Source: Chryseobacterium binzhouense
Lineage (GTDB): Bacteria > Bacteroidota > Bacteroidia > Flavobacteriales > Weeksellaceae
Direction: 5' to 3'
DNA: 64,000 bases
Assembly (NCBI RefSeq): GCF_007474545.1
Contig: NZ_VKOG01000006.1
Coordinates: 62,001-126,000, forward strand
This document shows, piece after piece, positions 16,300-25,486 of the stretch. The notes beneath the pieces were generated by a model that was not told the origin of the DNA, made no database searches, and saw only the letters and a program-made list of their open reading frames with translations. The position numbers and the translations under genes were made by a program. Every line of letters begins with the position of its first letter. Positions within the stretch are counted from its first letter, which is position 1.

Positions 16300-17010
16300 A
16301 TGCCACATACAAATATCTCAGGAGACAGCATCATCCATCTGCAAAACGCAAAAATTTCCCAAAAAAATTTCACAGTACTTTCCGATGTGAATTTAAATAT
16401 AAAAAAAGGAAGATTCTGTTATCTTATCGGTAAAACAGGTTCCGGAAAAAGTTCTCTTCTGAAAACGCTTTACGGTCACATTCCTTTAGCAATGGGAAAG
16501 GGTGAAGTTGTGGGCTTTGATCTTGCCAAACTTCGAGCTTCAGACATACCAAATCTGAGAAGAAAACTCGGCATTGTTTTTCAGGACTTTCAGCTTCTGT
16601 CAGACAGAACGGTAGAAAAAAACCTGAAATTTGTATTGGAAGCAACAGGCTGGAACGACAAGCATAAAATAGACGATCGCATCAATGAAGTTCTATCCAG
16701 CGTAAATATGAAAGGAAAGAAACATAAAATGCCACACGAGCTTTCAGGCGGAGAGCAACAGCGTGTTGCCATTGCAAGAGCTCTATTGAATCATCCTGAT
16801 CTTATTCTGGCAGATGAGCCGACAGGAAATCTTGACCCTGAAACTTCTAATGAAATTATGACCCTTCTGAAAAAAGTAGCTGAAGACAATCACGCTGCAG
16901 TAGTGATGGCAACTCATGACTATCACATGATTCAGAATTTTCCGGGAGAAGCCATAAGATGTGAAGACGGTAAAGTTTCAGTTTTGGATACTTCAGAATT
17001 ATTTGAATGA
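16300..17010 (+). CDS. ftsE: Cell-division ATP-binding protein FtsE
   Basis: The 236-residue ABC ATPase has Walker A GKTGSGKS (44-51), the Q-loop FQDFQLLSDRTVEKNLKF, the signature LSGGEQQRVAIARAL, and Walker B LILADEPTGNLDPET. The FQDFQLL and NLDPE strings match the FtsE/LolD type, and the RRKLGIVFQDFQLL pattern favours FtsE. With FtsX it controls cell-wall hydrolases at the septum. No ftsX lies next to it here, as is often the case in flavobacteria. It is convergent with the tRNA methyltransferase gene. Confidence 0.88.
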   Translation: MPHTNISGDSIIHLQNAKISQKNFTVLSDVNLNIKKGRFCYLIGKTGSGKSSLLKTLYGHIPLAMGKGEVVGFDLAKLRASDIPNLRRKLGIVFQDFQLLSDRTVEKNLKFVLEATGWNDKHKIDDRINEVLSSVNMKGKKHKMPHELSGGEQQRVAIARALLNHPDLILADEPTGNLDPETSNEIMTLLKKVAEDNHAAVVMATHDYHMIQNFPGEAIRCEDGKVSVLDTSELFE

Positions 17011-17051
17011 TGGAAAATGAAGAAATTTAGAGTTTGTGATCTTACTAACTT

Positions 17052-17762
17052 TTAAATCTTATTTCTAATTTCTTTAAAAACATGAAACTCTTTAGTGAGT
17101 TCAAGATATTCGTCCGAGTACATTCTCGGACTTTTTTCTATCGTAAAATCAATCTCCTGCAATATTTTTTCAGCTAAAGAAAATTCAAGAATCAATCTTT
17201 TAATTTTTGAGTTTTTTATTCCTCGGATATTAATCTTTCTGACCAAATATAAATTATTTTCTTTTGCTGTTTTTATAAAATCTGTCCCGGATTCTACCGG
17301 AATGATTACCGATAAAACCCCTTCTTCAGATAACAAAGAGGATGATTTTGAAATTAACTGTCTGAAATTTAATTCTATGGTTTGTCTTGCGATTTTATCT
17401 TTTTCAGAGCCGGAAACTTCAAAATATGGAGGATTTGAAACAATTAAGTCATATTTATTTTCTGTTTGAAAATATTTAAAATCAATGCATTCATTATTTA
17501 GTCTTGATGCAAAGTGTGATCTTTCAAAATTAATTCTGGTAAGATATACAGCTTCCTGACTGATATCAATTCCCAAAAATTCTGCTGATAGATTTCTCTG
17601 TGCAAGCATTAAAGAAATCAAACCTGTACCGGTTCCAATTTCTAAAACATGAGAAGCATTAACAACATCTGAAAAAGCTCCGAGAAGCACACCATCTGTT
17701 CCTACCCGGAAAACATCTTTAGACTGTTGAATTTCAAATTGTTTAAAACGAAAAGGCTTCAC
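17052..17762 (-). CDS. tRNA1(Val) (adenine(37)-N6)-methyltransferase
   Basis: The 236-residue protein is a SAM-dependent N6-adenine methyltransferase of the TrmN6/YfiC type. Motif I is HVLEIGTGTGLISLMLAQR and the catalytic motif is IVSNPPYFEVSG. It opens with MKPFRFKQFEIQQSKDVFRV and then GTDGVLLGAF, typical of the family. The start is GTG at 17760-17762, overlapping the histidine-kinase stop by one base (TAGTG), which supports translational coupling. It is the last gene of a minus-strand operon ribE - kinase - methyltransferase. Confidence 0.9.
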   Translation of the reverse strand: MKPFRFKQFEIQQSKDVFRVGTDGVLLGAFSDVVNASHVLEIGTGTGLISLMLAQRNLSAEFLGIDISQEAVYLTRINFERSHFASRLNNECIDFKYFQTENKYDLIVSNPPYFEVSGSEKDKIARQTIELNFRQLISKSSSLLSEEGVLSVIIPVESGTDFIKTAKENNLYLVRKINIRGIKNSKIKRLILEFSLAEKILQEIDFTIEKSPRMYSDEYLELTKEFHVFKEIRNKI

Positions 17763-19216
17763 TATAAATTTGTAGGTAAAGTAATTGTAAATGTAGAACC
17801 TTTTCCTACTTCAGATTTCACAGTAATTTCCCCTTTGTAATCTTCCACCATTTTCCGAACCATAGAAAGCCCCAATCCCATTCCACTGTTTTTAGACGTA
17901 AAATTCGGTTCAAAAATTCTCTCAAACATATCTTCAGGAATACCCGTTCCGTTATCCTGAACAGAAATAATCACTCTTCTCTGATGCTGCTCCAGATCAA
18001 CATTAATCATCAATTCCCTGTCATCACTTTTTGCCTGTTTTGCATTGGTAACCAGATTGGTAATGATTCTTGAAAGAAAAACCTTATCAATCGTCATCAT
18101 GATATTATTCTTATTCGCATGAATAAAAATCTGATCATCATTAAAAACCCTTAGAATATCTTCAATTTCTGCATTAAGATTTACTACTTCGTTGTTTTTT
18201 TCCGGAAGTTTGGCAAATTCAGAAAACGCAGAAGCTACGGTCGCAATGACATCAATCTGATCTACCATAGTTTTACTCATCTGTTTTACCCTTTCCCTTA
18301 CATTAGGATCTTCAGGATCAAATTTCCTTTCAAAATTCTGAATAGTAAGCTTCATAGGTGTCAACGGATTTTTTACTTCATGAGCAACCTGCTTTGCCAT
18401 TTCACGCCAGGCTTCTTCTGAAGCCTTAAACCTCAATCTTTCTTTCTGATCCTGAATTTGCAAAATCATACGGTTATAAGCACGCGCCAAAGCATTCAAC
18501 TCATCATTTTTATAATACTTAATTGGGCGCATTTCGTTTTCAAACAGCGTGATTCTGGTAATCATGTCAGAAAACTTAGTGATATTTTTAGCAAGATTAT
18601 TAGAGGTTACCCAACTGAGCCATATACTGAAAATGATAATCAGAAGATCTACAATCAAAATATACATTACATATTTGTGAAGTACATCCAAATATGCAGA
18701 CTCATTATGATACAAAGGAATATATACAATGCCGATAGGCTTCAGAACATTATTTTTAAGCACCAAATACGATGAAGTATATACTGCATCTTTAGATTCA
18801 TCATATCCGCGGACATCATATCTCGCACCGTCCGATAAAATCTTATTAACAATTTTCAGCGGAATTTTTTTTCTCAAAATTGCATCATTATCTTTGCTAG
18901 AGACAAGATAATTCCCATGAAGATCATAAATGGCAATATCATGCTGATTAATATCAGCAATTTCAAAGATTTTATTTTTTAAAACCGTTTGCAGATCATT
19001 GGTCTGAATAGTAGTAGAACTTACGGCATAATCTAAAAAACGTATTACAGCATTGGTTTTCTCCTGCATATCAATTTTGCTTTGCTGAAGTGCATTATTT
19101 CGCAAAACAAAATAAGGAACAAGAGAAGATGCAGCAACACTTAAAAGGCAAACCAGCAAAAAACCGAAAAAAACGCGGTTTCTTAAACTGTATCCTTTAT
19201 AAATATTAAACGCCAT
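17762..19216 (-). CDS. Membrane sensor histidine kinase, NtrY-like, no partner regulator adjacent
   Basis: The 484-residue protein has an N-terminal membrane segment ([18 protein letters not shown]), a periplasmic sensor region of about 140 residues, and a second membrane segment ([20 protein letters not shown]). A HAMP linker follows. The dimerisation helix carries the phospho-acceptor His in [20 protein letters not shown], and the ATPase domain has [26 protein letters not shown] and [12 protein letters not shown]. The KNPLTPMKL form is that of NtrY-like kinases. No response regulator gene lies near. It overlaps ribE by 11 nt and the following methyltransferase gene by 1 nt. Confidence 0.92.
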   Translation of the reverse strand: MAFNIYKGYSLRNRVFFGFLLVCLLSVAASSLVPYFVLRNNALQQSKIDMQEKTNAVIRFLDYAVSSTTIQTNDLQTVLKNKIFEIADINQHDIAIYDLHGNYLVSSKDNDAILRKKIPLKIVNKILSDGARYDVRGYDESKDAVYTSSYLVLKNNVLKPIGIVYIPLYHNESAYLDVLHKYVMYILIVDLLIIIFSIWLSWVTSNNLAKNITKFSDMITRITLFENEMRPIKYYKNDELNALARAYNRMILQIQDQKERLRFKASEEAWREMAKQVAHEVKNPLTPMKLTIQNFERKFDPEDPNVRERVKQMSKTMVDQIDVIATVASAFSEFAKLPEKNNEVVNLNAEIEDILRVFNDDQIFIHANKNNIMMTIDKVFLSRIITNLVTNAKQAKSDDRELMINVDLEQHQRRVIISVQDNGTGIPEDMFERIFEPNFTSKNSGMGLGLSMVRKMVEDYKGEITVKSEVGKGSTFTITLPTNL

Positions 19217-19802
19217 TCTGCCTGCTAATTAGTTTTGTAATGTATTTACCGATAATATCAAATTCAAGATTGACTTTATCTCCAACTTTCAATGTATTCA
19301 TATTGGTAAATTCCCAAGTATACGGGATGATGGCTACTGAAAATTGATAATCCTCACTTTTTGCCACCGTTAAACTAATTCCATTCATGGTAATTGAACC
19401 CTGCGGAACCGTAACAAAGTTACCTTCTGAATCATACTGTACAGTAACAAAATAACTGCCATCTTTGTTTTCAATACTGATAATCTCTCCGGTTTTATCC
19501 ACATGTCCCTGCACAATATGTCCGTCAAGCCTTCCATTCATCACCGTACAACGTTCAAGATTGACGACACTTCCAACCTGCCACTTACCTAAATTTGTCT
19601 TTTCTAAAGTTTCATTGATGGCGGTTACTACATATTGATTCTCCTTGATATCAACTACCGTAAGACAACATCCATTATGAGCAAGACTTTGGTCTATTTT
19701 TAGCTCATGTGTAAAAGGGCAGCTGAGAGTGAAATCTATATTGGTTCCGTTCTGATGTATTCTTTCAATAACTCCTACTGATTCAATAATTCCTGTGAAC
19801 AT
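19206..19802 (-). CDS. ribE: Riboflavin synthase, alpha chain
   Basis: The start was set at the ATG giving MFTGIIESVGVIERIHQNGT, because the family begins with MFTGII; the open frame continues upstream without support. The resulting 198 residues contain the two duplicated lumazine-binding repeats, each with the GxxxNGxSLT-type motif: LAHNGCCLTVVDIKENQY and GSITMNGISLTVAKSEDYQ. It dismutates two molecules of 6,7-dimethyl-8-ribityllumazine into riboflavin. It is the first gene of the operon with the histidine kinase and is divergent from pdxA. Confidence 0.95.
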   Translation of the reverse strand: MFTGIIESVGVIERIHQNGTNIDFTLSCPFTHELKIDQSLAHNGCCLTVVDIKENQYVVTAINETLEKTNLGKWQVGSVVNLERCTVMNGRLDGHIVQGHVDKTGEIISIENKDGSYFVTVQYDSEGNFVTVPQGSITMNGISLTVAKSEDYQFSVAIIPYTWEFTNMNTLKVGDKVNLEFDIIGKYITKLISRQNGV

Positions 19803-19804
19803 AT

Positions 19805-19843
19805 TATTTTTGCTAAATTTGTAAATTATAATCTTCAAAGATA
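19805..19843. promoter_or_regulatory. Overlapping divergent promoter elements, ribE and pdxA
   Basis: In the 47-nt gap the plus strand has TATTTTTG (19805-19812) and TAAATTTG (19814-19821) reading to pdxA. The minus strand has TATCTTTG (19836-19843) reading to ribE. The two polymerase sites overlap, so the two directions may compete. Confidence 0.5.
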
Positions 19844-19849
19844 ATCAAA

Positions 19850-20941
19850 ATGAGCTCAAAAAACCATAAAGTAAGAGTAGGAATTTCAATAGGTGATTTT
19901 AACGGCATCGGTCCGGAAATCATAATGAAATGTCTGAAAGACAAAACCATTACAGATTTTTTTACTCCTGTTATTTTTGGCTCGGGCAAATTATTTACGT
20001 ACCAGAAAAATATTTTTAAATTAAATCTTAATTTCAACTACATCACAGAAGCTTCTCAAGCCCAAAATGGAAAGTTGAATATGGTAAATCTTACCAAAGA
20101 AAATGTGAATGTAGAGCTTGGAACTCCCACAGAAGAATCTACCAAAATGGCTATTGATTCTCTGGAAGCAGCAACAGAAGCTTTAATCAAAGGAGAAATT
20201 GACGTACTCGTGACAGCACCTATCAACAAAGATGAAATGGTGAAAATGGGCTTTAAACACGCAGGACATACCGGATATTTTGAAGAAAAATTCAACAAAA
20301 AAGGCTTGATGTTTTTGGTAACTGAAGATTTAAAAGTTGCTGTTTCTACACATCACATTCCTATTTCTCAGGTTGCTGAAAATATTTCAAAAGAAAAAAT
20401 CAAAAAACAGATTAAAATTCTTAATCAGAGTCTGATAGAAGATTTTTCTGTCTCCAGACCAAAAATTGCGGTTTTAGGGCTCAATCCTCATTCAGGAGAT
20501 GGTGGTGTGATCGGAAATGAAGAAATCGAAATCATCTCTCCGGCAATTAAAGAACTTTCCGACCAGGGAATTCTTACTTTTGGACCATACCCAGCCGACA
20601 GCTTTTTTCAGCCAGAAAAATACAGGAACTATGATGCTGTTTTAGCCATGTATCACGACCAGGGTCTTGCTCCGTTCAAAACTCTTGCGTATGAAGAGGG
20701 AGTGAATTACACAGCAGGACTGCCATTCATCAGAACATCTCCCGATCACGGAACTGCCTACGATATTGCCGGAAAAAACATAGCCGACGAGCAAAGTTTT
20801 ATGGAAGCTATCTTTACTGCCATTAAAATCTTTAACAACAGAAATGATTATAATGATTTGATGAGCAACAGACTACAGCCAAGAAGAATGCCTTCGGATA
20901 ACGGCGTAGATGAAGATCTGCCTGTAGAAACAGAAAAGTAA
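19850..20941 (+). CDS. pdxA: 4-hydroxythreonine-4-phosphate dehydrogenase
   Basis: The 363-residue protein oxidises 4-phosphohydroxy-L-threonine in the DXP-dependent pathway to pyridoxal phosphate. Family marks are GISIGDFNGIGPEIIMKCL at the start, VTAPINKDEMVKMGFKHAGHTGYFE (metal-binding His), MYHDQGLAPFKTLAYEEGVN and TSPDHGTAYDIAGKN. The C-terminal tail after residue 340 is charged and variable. The length is normal. It is separated from the following yceD-like gene by a separate full promoter. Confidence 0.96.
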   Translation: MSSKNHKVRVGISIGDFNGIGPEIIMKCLKDKTITDFFTPVIFGSGKLFTYQKNIFKLNLNFNYITEASQAQNGKLNMVNLTKENVNVELGTPTEESTKMAIDSLEAATEALIKGEIDVLVTAPINKDEMVKMGFKHAGHTGYFEEKFNKKGLMFLVTEDLKVAVSTHHIPISQVAENISKEKIKKQIKILNQSLIEDFSVSRPKIAVLGLNPHSGDGGVIGNEEIEIISPAIKELSDQGILTFGPYPADSFFQPEKYRNYDAVLAMYHDQGLAPFKTLAYEEGVNYTAGLPFIRTSPDHGTAYDIAGKNIADEQSFMEAIFTAIKIFNNRNDYNDLMSNRLQPRRMPSDNGVDEDLPVETEK

Positions 20942-20978
20942 TCATAAAAACAAATAAAATAATTTGTTTTGAATTTAT

Positions 20979-21008
20979 TTGTAATATTAAAAAAAATGCA
21001 TATTTTTG
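20979..21008 (+). promoter_or_regulatory. Promoter of the yceD-rpmF unit
   Basis: TTG at 20979-20981 and TATTTTTG at 21001-21008 are 19 nt apart, a full consensus match. The start of transcription should lie about 6 nt before the ATG at 21021, which implies a nearly leaderless message and supports choosing that ATG over the upstream TTG inside the promoter. Confidence 0.72.
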
Positions 21009-21020
21009 CACACTCATTTT

Positions 21021-21545
21021 ATGGACAAGTTAAGAAACTATGACATAAGCTTTTCCGGATTAAAAACCGGGAAACACGAGTTCAAATTTGAGATAGATAA
21101 AGAGTTCTTTCAATTATTTGACACTGATCAGGAATTTACAAATCCTAAAATAACCGTAGATGTTTTTCTTAATAAGCACACTACTTTTTTAGAATTTGAA
21201 ATAAAAGTGAATGGTACAGTAGATTTGGCATGTGATATTTCGAGCGAAATCTTCAGCCATCCCATAGAAAACCAGATTGATATTCTGGTAAAGTTTGGGG
21301 AAGAATATGATGACAGCGAAGAAGACGTTATTACCATTCTAGCCAGTGATCACGATTTCAACGTAGCACAGCTTATTTACGAAAACGTAGCATTGGCAAT
21401 ACCGATGAAAAAAATATCACCTGATCTCAGTGAAGAAGATTTAAAAATTCTCGAAAAATTCAGTCCTAAAGAGTCTGAAGAGAATGAAGAACCTAAGAGC
21501 GACCCAAGATGGGATGCACTGAAAAATTTAAAGAATAAAAATTAA
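21021..21545 (+). CDS. YceD-like DUF177 protein
   Basis: The open frame begins at an upstream TTG, but ATG 21021 is chosen (MDKLRNYDISFSGLKTGKHE) because the TTG lies in the promoter. The 174-residue acidic protein has the DUF177 pattern: VFLNKHTTFLEFEIKVNGTV, then DLACDISSEIF, then an acidic stretch EEYDDSEEDVITI, and a closing DPRWDALKNLKNK. It precedes rpmF, as DUF177 does in most bacteria. In Escherichia coli and plastids it is linked to large-subunit (23S rRNA) biogenesis. A direct partner for L32 production is inference. Confidence 0.9.
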   Translation: MDKLRNYDISFSGLKTGKHEFKFEIDKEFFQLFDTDQEFTNPKITVDVFLNKHTTFLEFEIKVNGTVDLACDISSEIFSHPIENQIDILVKFGEEYDDSEEDVITILASDHDFNVAQLIYENVALAIPMKKISPDLSEEDLKILEKFSPKESEENEEPKSDPRWDALKNLKNKN

Positions 21546-21604
21546 ATAGTTTAATGATGAGATGATGAATCTCATCGCTCATCAATTAAAAAAGTTATCA
21601 GAAA

Positions 21605-21808
21605 ATGGCACATCCAAAGAGAAGACAGTCGTCTACAAGAAGAGATAAGAGAAGAACTCACTACAAAGCTGTAGTTCCTCAATTAGCTAAAGATGCTACA
21701 ACAGGTGAGCTTCACCTTTATCACAGAGCTCACTGGCATGAAGGAAAACTATACTACAGAGGAAAAGTAGTATTGGAAAAAGAAGTAACAGCTACAGAAG
21801 AAAACTAA
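21605..21808 (+). CDS. rpmF: Ribosomal protein L32
   Basis: The 67-residue protein begins [20 protein letters not shown], the L32 signature, and ends in an acidic tail ([11 protein letters not shown]). Typical L32 zinc-binding cysteines are missing, as in the Cys-less form: the segment [20 protein letters not shown] has His in place of them. It sits in the conserved yceD-rpmF pair and is followed by a terminator. Confidence 0.95.
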   Translation: MAHPKRRQSSTRRDKRRTHYKAVVPQLAKDATTGELHLYHRAHWHEGKLYYRGKVVLEKEVTATEEN

Positions 21809-21843
21809 GAGTAGATTTCATCCGAAAACACTCGTTTTAATAC

Positions 21844-21880
21844 AAAAACCGCTCAATTTTGATAAAATTTGGCGGTTTTT
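21844..21880 (+). terminator. Terminator after rpmF
   Basis: AAAAACCGC and GCGGTTTTT form a 9-bp stem. The intervening sequence can extend the stem with CAATTTT and AAAATTTG, and T residues follow. The accBC promoter begins immediately after it. Confidence 0.8.
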
Positions 21881-21882
21881 TG

Positions 21883-21911
21883 TTGTTTTTTATGTTTTTT
21901 TGGTATCTTTG
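21883..21911 (+). promoter_or_regulatory. Promoter of accBC
   Basis: TTG at 21883-21885 and TATCTTTG at 21904-21911 are 18 nt apart. The accB ATG lies 24 nt downstream. Confidence 0.65.
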
Positions 21912-21934
21912 GCAACAAATCAAATATCAATTTT

Positions 21935-22417
21935 ATGGACATTAAAGACATACAGAATCTTATCAAGTTTGTATCTAAAGCTGAAGTTTCAGAAGTAAAA
22001 TATAAAACTAAAGATTTCGAAATTACTATTAAAACTCCACTTGGGGGTAATGAGGTAAGCTATGTTGCTCAGCCGGCAATGTATCAGGCGGCTCCACAGC
22101 AAGCTGCTCCGGCTCCTGCCACTCCTGCTGCTCCTGCCGCTGCAGAAAAAACAGAAGCTGCTGCAGATGATAGTAAATATGTAACTATCAAGTCTCCAAT
22201 GATCGGAACTTTCTACAGAAAGCCATCACCGGATAAAGATGTTTTCGTAAATGTTGGTGACGAAGTTTCTAACGGAAAAGTAGTTTGCGTTATTGAAGCA
22301 ATGAAGCTATTTAACCAGATCGAATCTGAGGTAAGCGGAAAAATCGTGAAGATTTTAGTAGATGACGCTACTCCTGTAGAATACGATCAACCTTTATTCT
22401 TGGTAGACCCATCATAA
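21935..22417 (+). CDS. accB: Biotin carboxyl carrier protein of acetyl-CoA carboxylase
   Basis: The start was set at [20 protein letters not shown], 22 codons inside the longer open frame, because it matches the usual AccB N-terminus and lies just after the promoter. The 160-residue protein has an Ala/Pro-rich linker ([20 protein letters not shown]) and a C-terminal biotinyl domain with the biotinylation site [13 protein letters not shown]. It carries the carboxyl group in fatty-acid synthesis. It is followed by accC after a 104-nt spacer with tandem repeats. Confidence 0.95.
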   Translation: MDIKDIQNLIKFVSKAEVSEVKYKTKDFEITIKTPLGGNEVSYVAQPAMYQAAPQQAAPAPATPAAPAAAEKTEAAADDSKYVTIKSPMIGTFYRKPSPDKDVFVNVGDEVSNGKVVCVIEAMKLFNQIESEVSGKIVKILVDDATPVEYDQPLFLVDPS

Positions 22418-22421
22418 TTTA

Positions 22422-22455
22422 GTTAGAAGTTAGAAGTTAGAAGTTAGAAGTTAGA
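22422..22455. repeat. Tandem 7-bp repeat GTTAGAA in the accB-accC gap
   Basis: GTTAGAA is repeated nearly five times in a row (22422-22455) right after the accB stop. It is a simple-sequence repeat prone to length change by slippage. Confidence 0.9.
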
Positions 22456-22483
22456 TAGCTAACTTTTAAGTTTCGTACTCATG

Positions 22484-22515
22484 TCTAATTTTCAAATTAT
22501 CTAATTTTCAAATTA
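22484..22515. repeat. Exact tandem duplication of a 16-bp unit before accC
   Basis: TCTAATTTTCAAATTA occurs twice back to back (22484-22499 and 22500-22515), ending 6 nt before the accC ATG. Confidence 0.9.
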
Positions 22516-22521
22516 AAGAAG

Positions 22522-23877
22522 ATGTTCAAAAAAATATTAATTGCCAATCGTGGCGAAATTGCAATGCGTATCTTACGTACGTGCAAAGAAATGGGAATCA
22601 AGACCGTTGCAGTTTACTCAACTGCAGACAAAGACAGTCTTCATGTAAGATTTGCTGATGAAGCGGTTTGTATAGGCCCTGCAATGAGTAAAGACTCATA
22701 TCTTAAAATTCCAAATATTATTGCAGCTGCAGAAATTACCAATGCAGACGCGATTCATCCAGGCTACGGTTTCTTATCAGAAAACGCCAACTTTTCAAGA
22801 ATCTGTCAGAAAAACGGCATCAAATTTATTGGTGCTTCTCCGGAGCAGATCGAAAAAATGGGAGATAAGGCTAATGCTAAGGCTACCATGAAAGCAGCAG
22901 GTGTACCTTGTGTACCTGGTTCTGACGGATTGATTGAATCTTATGAGCACGCTGTAAAAATTGCCGAAGAAACTGGATATCCTGTAATGATCAAAGCAAC
23001 TGCAGGTGGCGGTGGAAAAGGAATGAGAGCCGTATGGAAGGCAGAAGACCTTAAAGAACATTGGGAATCTGCTATTCAGGAAGCAGTAGCTGCATTTGGG
23101 AATGGAGGAATGTACATGGAGAAACTTATTGAAGAACCAAGACATATTGAAATTCAGGTTGCAGGTGACCAATACGGTAAAGCCTGTCACCTTTCCGAAA
23201 GAGACTGCTCGGTTCAGAGAAGAAATCAGAAACTAACGGAAGAAACCCCTTCCCCATTCATGACAGATGAGCTTCGTGAAAAAATGGGCGAAGCTGCTGT
23301 AAAAGCTGCTGAGTTTATTGGTTACGAAGGTGTTGGAACCATAGAATTTTTGGTTGACAAACACAGAAATTTCTATTTCATGGAAATGAATACGAGAATT
23401 CAGGTAGAACATCCTATCACAGAGCAGGTTGTAGATTATGACCTGATCCGTGAGCAGATTTTATTAGCTTCAGGAACTCCGATTTCAGGAATTAATTATT
23501 ATCCGAAACTGCACTCAATAGAATGTAGAATTAACGCGGAAGATCCTTATACAGATTTCAGACCTTCACCGGGAAAAATTACAGGATTAAACATTCCGGG
23601 AGGACACGGAATCCGTGTTGACACACACGTATATTCAGGATATACAATCCCTTCCAACTATGACTCAATGATTGCGAAGTTAATCACAACAGCTCAGACA
23701 AGAGAAGAGGCGATTGCAAAAATGAAACGTGCTTTGGAAGAGTTCTATGTTGAAGGTGTAAAAACCACTATTCCTTTCCACAGACAGCTCATGGAAGACG
23801 AAAGATATCTTTCAGGGAATTACACTACAAAATTCATGGAGGATTTTGTAATGGACAGAAAGTATGATAATCATTAA
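22522..23877 (+). CDS. accC: Biotin carboxylase subunit of acetyl-CoA carboxylase
   Basis: The 451-residue protein uses ATP and bicarbonate to carboxylate biotin on AccB. It starts [20 protein letters not shown] and contains [13 protein letters not shown], the ATP-grasp glycine loop [36 protein letters not shown] and [15 protein letters not shown], all canonical. The length is normal. It forms a pair with accB. The carboxyltransferase alpha subunit accA is found separately at 36128. A terminator follows. Confidence 0.97.
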   Translation: MFKKILIANRGEIAMRILRTCKEMGIKTVAVYSTADKDSLHVRFADEAVCIGPAMSKDSYLKIPNIIAAAEITNADAIHPGYGFLSENANFSRICQKNGIKFIGASPEQIEKMGDKANAKATMKAAGVPCVPGSDGLIESYEHAVKIAEETGYPVMIKATAGGGGKGMRAVWKAEDLKEHWESAIQEAVAAFGNGGMYMEKLIEEPRHIEIQVAGDQYGKACHLSERDCSVQRRNQKLTEETPSPFMTDELREKMGEAAVKAAEFIGYEGVGTIEFLVDKHRNFYFMEMNTRIQVEHPITEQVVDYDLIREQILLASGTPISGINYYPKLHSIECRINAEDPYTDFRPSPGKITGLNIPGGHGIRVDTHVYSGYTIPSNYDSMIAKLITTAQTREEAIAKMKRALEEFYVEGVKTTIPFHRQLMEDERYLSGNYTTKFMEDFVMDRKYDNH

Positions 23878-23897
23878 GATTACTTTAAATAAAATTT

Positions 23898-23920
23898 AAC
23901 CGTCTCAAATTGAGGCGGTT
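23898..23920 (+). terminator. Terminator after accC
   Basis: AACCGTCTC pairs with GAGGCGGTT (one G-T pair) with a 5-nt loop, followed by a T run. Confidence 0.82.
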
Positions 23921-24081
23921 TTTTTGTTAAAAAAATTTCAGAATAAAAAAAGATATAAAAACTATCATTTATCAGCACCTTACAAAACATTACTGATTTC
24001 TAAGCTTTTAATGCAATATCCTTCTACAATCCGGAAACATTCAATCTTAATCTTCTGTCGTAACATTTGATCAGGAATTAT

Positions 24082-24089
24082 TAAATTTG
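24082..24089 (+). promoter_or_regulatory. -7 element for rocD
   Basis: TAAATTTG lies 17 nt before the ATG. The nearest TTG is only 12 nt upstream, too close for a normal -33 box. The preceding 160 nt hold no gene that I can support. Confidence 0.45.
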
Positions 24090-24106
24090 TCAAAAGTAAA
24101 AAAGAT

Positions 24107-25357
24107 ATGTCAACAGCAGAACAAACAAAAAATTCACAATATTTTATAGATCTTGAAGATAAACACGGTGCTCACAACTACCATCCCCTTCCTGTCGTTT
24201 TAGACAAAGGCGAAGGTGTTTTTGTATGGGATGTTGAAGGCAAAAAATATTATGATTTCCTTTCAGCTTATTCTGCTGTAAACCAAGGACATTCACATCC
24301 AAAAATCGTTGATGCTTTAGTAAATCAGGCTAAAAAATTAGCATTGACTTCAAGAGCATTCTACAACTCCAAGTTGGGAGAGTATGAGAAAAAAATAACA
24401 ACACTTTTTGGTTTTGATAAGGTTTTGCCGATGAATTCCGGAGCTGAAGCGGTAGAAACAGCCGTAAAATTAGCCAGAAAATGGAGCTATGAAGTAAAAG
24501 GAATATCAGAAAATGCAGCAAAAATTGTAGTTTGTGAAAACAACTTTCACGGAAGAACAACCACGATTGTATCATTTTCAAACGATCCAGATGCCAACCA
24601 GAATTACGGACCTTTTACTCCTGGTTTTGTAAAAATTCCTTATAATGACATCAATGCTTTAGAAGAAGTTTTAAACGGAGACTCAGCAAATATTGCAGCA
24701 TTTTTGGTAGAGCCTATTCAAGGGGAAGCCGGAGTTTATGTACCGGATGAAAACTTCCTTAAAAAAGCTTCTGAATTATGTAAAAAACACAATGTTCTTT
24801 TTATTGCAGATGAAGTTCAGACAGGAATCGCAAGAACAGGGAAGTTAATTGCCTGCCATCACGAAGAGGTACAGCCTGATATTTTGATTTTAGGAAAGGC
24901 ACTTTCAGGCGGAATGTATCCCGTTTCGGCAGTTTTGGCAGACAATGAAATCATGAATGTGATAAAACCCGGACAACATGGTTCTACATTTGGTGGAAAT
25001 CCTATTGCCTGTGCGGTTGCAATAGCGGCTTTGGACGTTGTAGAAGAAGAAAAACTTTCTGAAAGAGCTGAAGAATTAGGAAAATTATTCAGAAACGAAA
25101 TTGAAAAAGTAATCGTAAAAACCAATCTTATTACGAAAGTAAGAGGAAAAGGGTTACTAAACGCTATTCTGATCAATGATACGCCTGAAAGCTCTACAGC
25201 ATGGAATCTTTGCTTACAGTTAAGAGAAAACGGTCTTCTTGCAAAACCTACTCACGGAAATATCATCAGACTAGCTCCGCCTTTGGTAATCACAGAAGAA
25301 CAGCTTCTTGACTGTGTGAAAATTATTGAAAAAACTGTTTTAGAGTATCGTAACTAA
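24107..25357 (+). CDS. rocD: Ornithine aminotransferase
   Basis: The 416-residue class III aminotransferase converts ornithine and 2-oxoglutarate to glutamate semialdehyde and glutamate. Motifs include [69 protein letters not shown], the PLP-binding lysine in [18 protein letters not shown], and [17 protein letters not shown]. The SAVNQGH and SND segments are specific for ornithine transaminases over acetylornithine enzymes. It is transcribed alone, with a good terminator. Confidence 0.94.
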   Translation: MSTAEQTKNSQYFIDLEDKHGAHNYHPLPVVLDKGEGVFVWDVEGKKYYDFLSAYSAVNQGHSHPKIVDALVNQAKKLALTSRAFYNSKLGEYEKKITTLFGFDKVLPMNSGAEAVETAVKLARKWSYEVKGISENAAKIVVCENNFHGRTTTIVSFSNDPDANQNYGPFTPGFVKIPYNDINALEEVLNGDSANIAAFLVEPIQGEAGVYVPDENFLKKASELCKKHNVLFIADEVQTGIARTGKLIACHHEEVQPDILILGKALSGGMYPVSAVLADNEIMNVIKPGQHGSTFGGNPIACAVAIAALDVVEEEKLSERAEELGKLFRNEIEKVIVKTNLITKVRGKGLLNAILINDTPESSTAWNLCLQLRENGLLAKPTHGNIIRLAPPLVITEEQLLDCVKIIEKTVLEYRN

Positions 25358-25375
25358 ATTTTTTTATAAAAAATT

Positions 25376-25405
25376 AAAGCACTCCTTTATTATTCGGAGT
25401 GCTTT
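25376..25405 (+). terminator. Terminator after rocD
   Basis: AAAGCACTCC and GGAGTGCTTT form a perfect 10-bp stem with a 10-nt loop, then TTT. Confidence 0.88.
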
Positions 25406-25459
25406 TTCATTGTAAGAAAAACTGTCTTATAACATATTCTGCAATCTTAAAATAAACAG

Positions 25460-25467
25460 TATTTTTG
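25460..25467 (+). promoter_or_regulatory. -7 element at the start of the glycan locus
   Basis: TATTTTTG lies 19 nt before the ATG of the first glycosyltransferase. No clear -33 TTG is seen. Confidence 0.45.
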
Positions 25468-25486
25468 CATTTACAACAAAAAGTGT

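Noticed and set aside
19803-19838. Upstream extension of riboflavin synthase
   Set aside because: The family begins at MFTGII, and the extra 12 codons overlap the divergent promoter elements.
23921-24081. Possible small RNA before rocD
   Set aside because: No terminator, no full promoter and no clear fold were seen in this gap.
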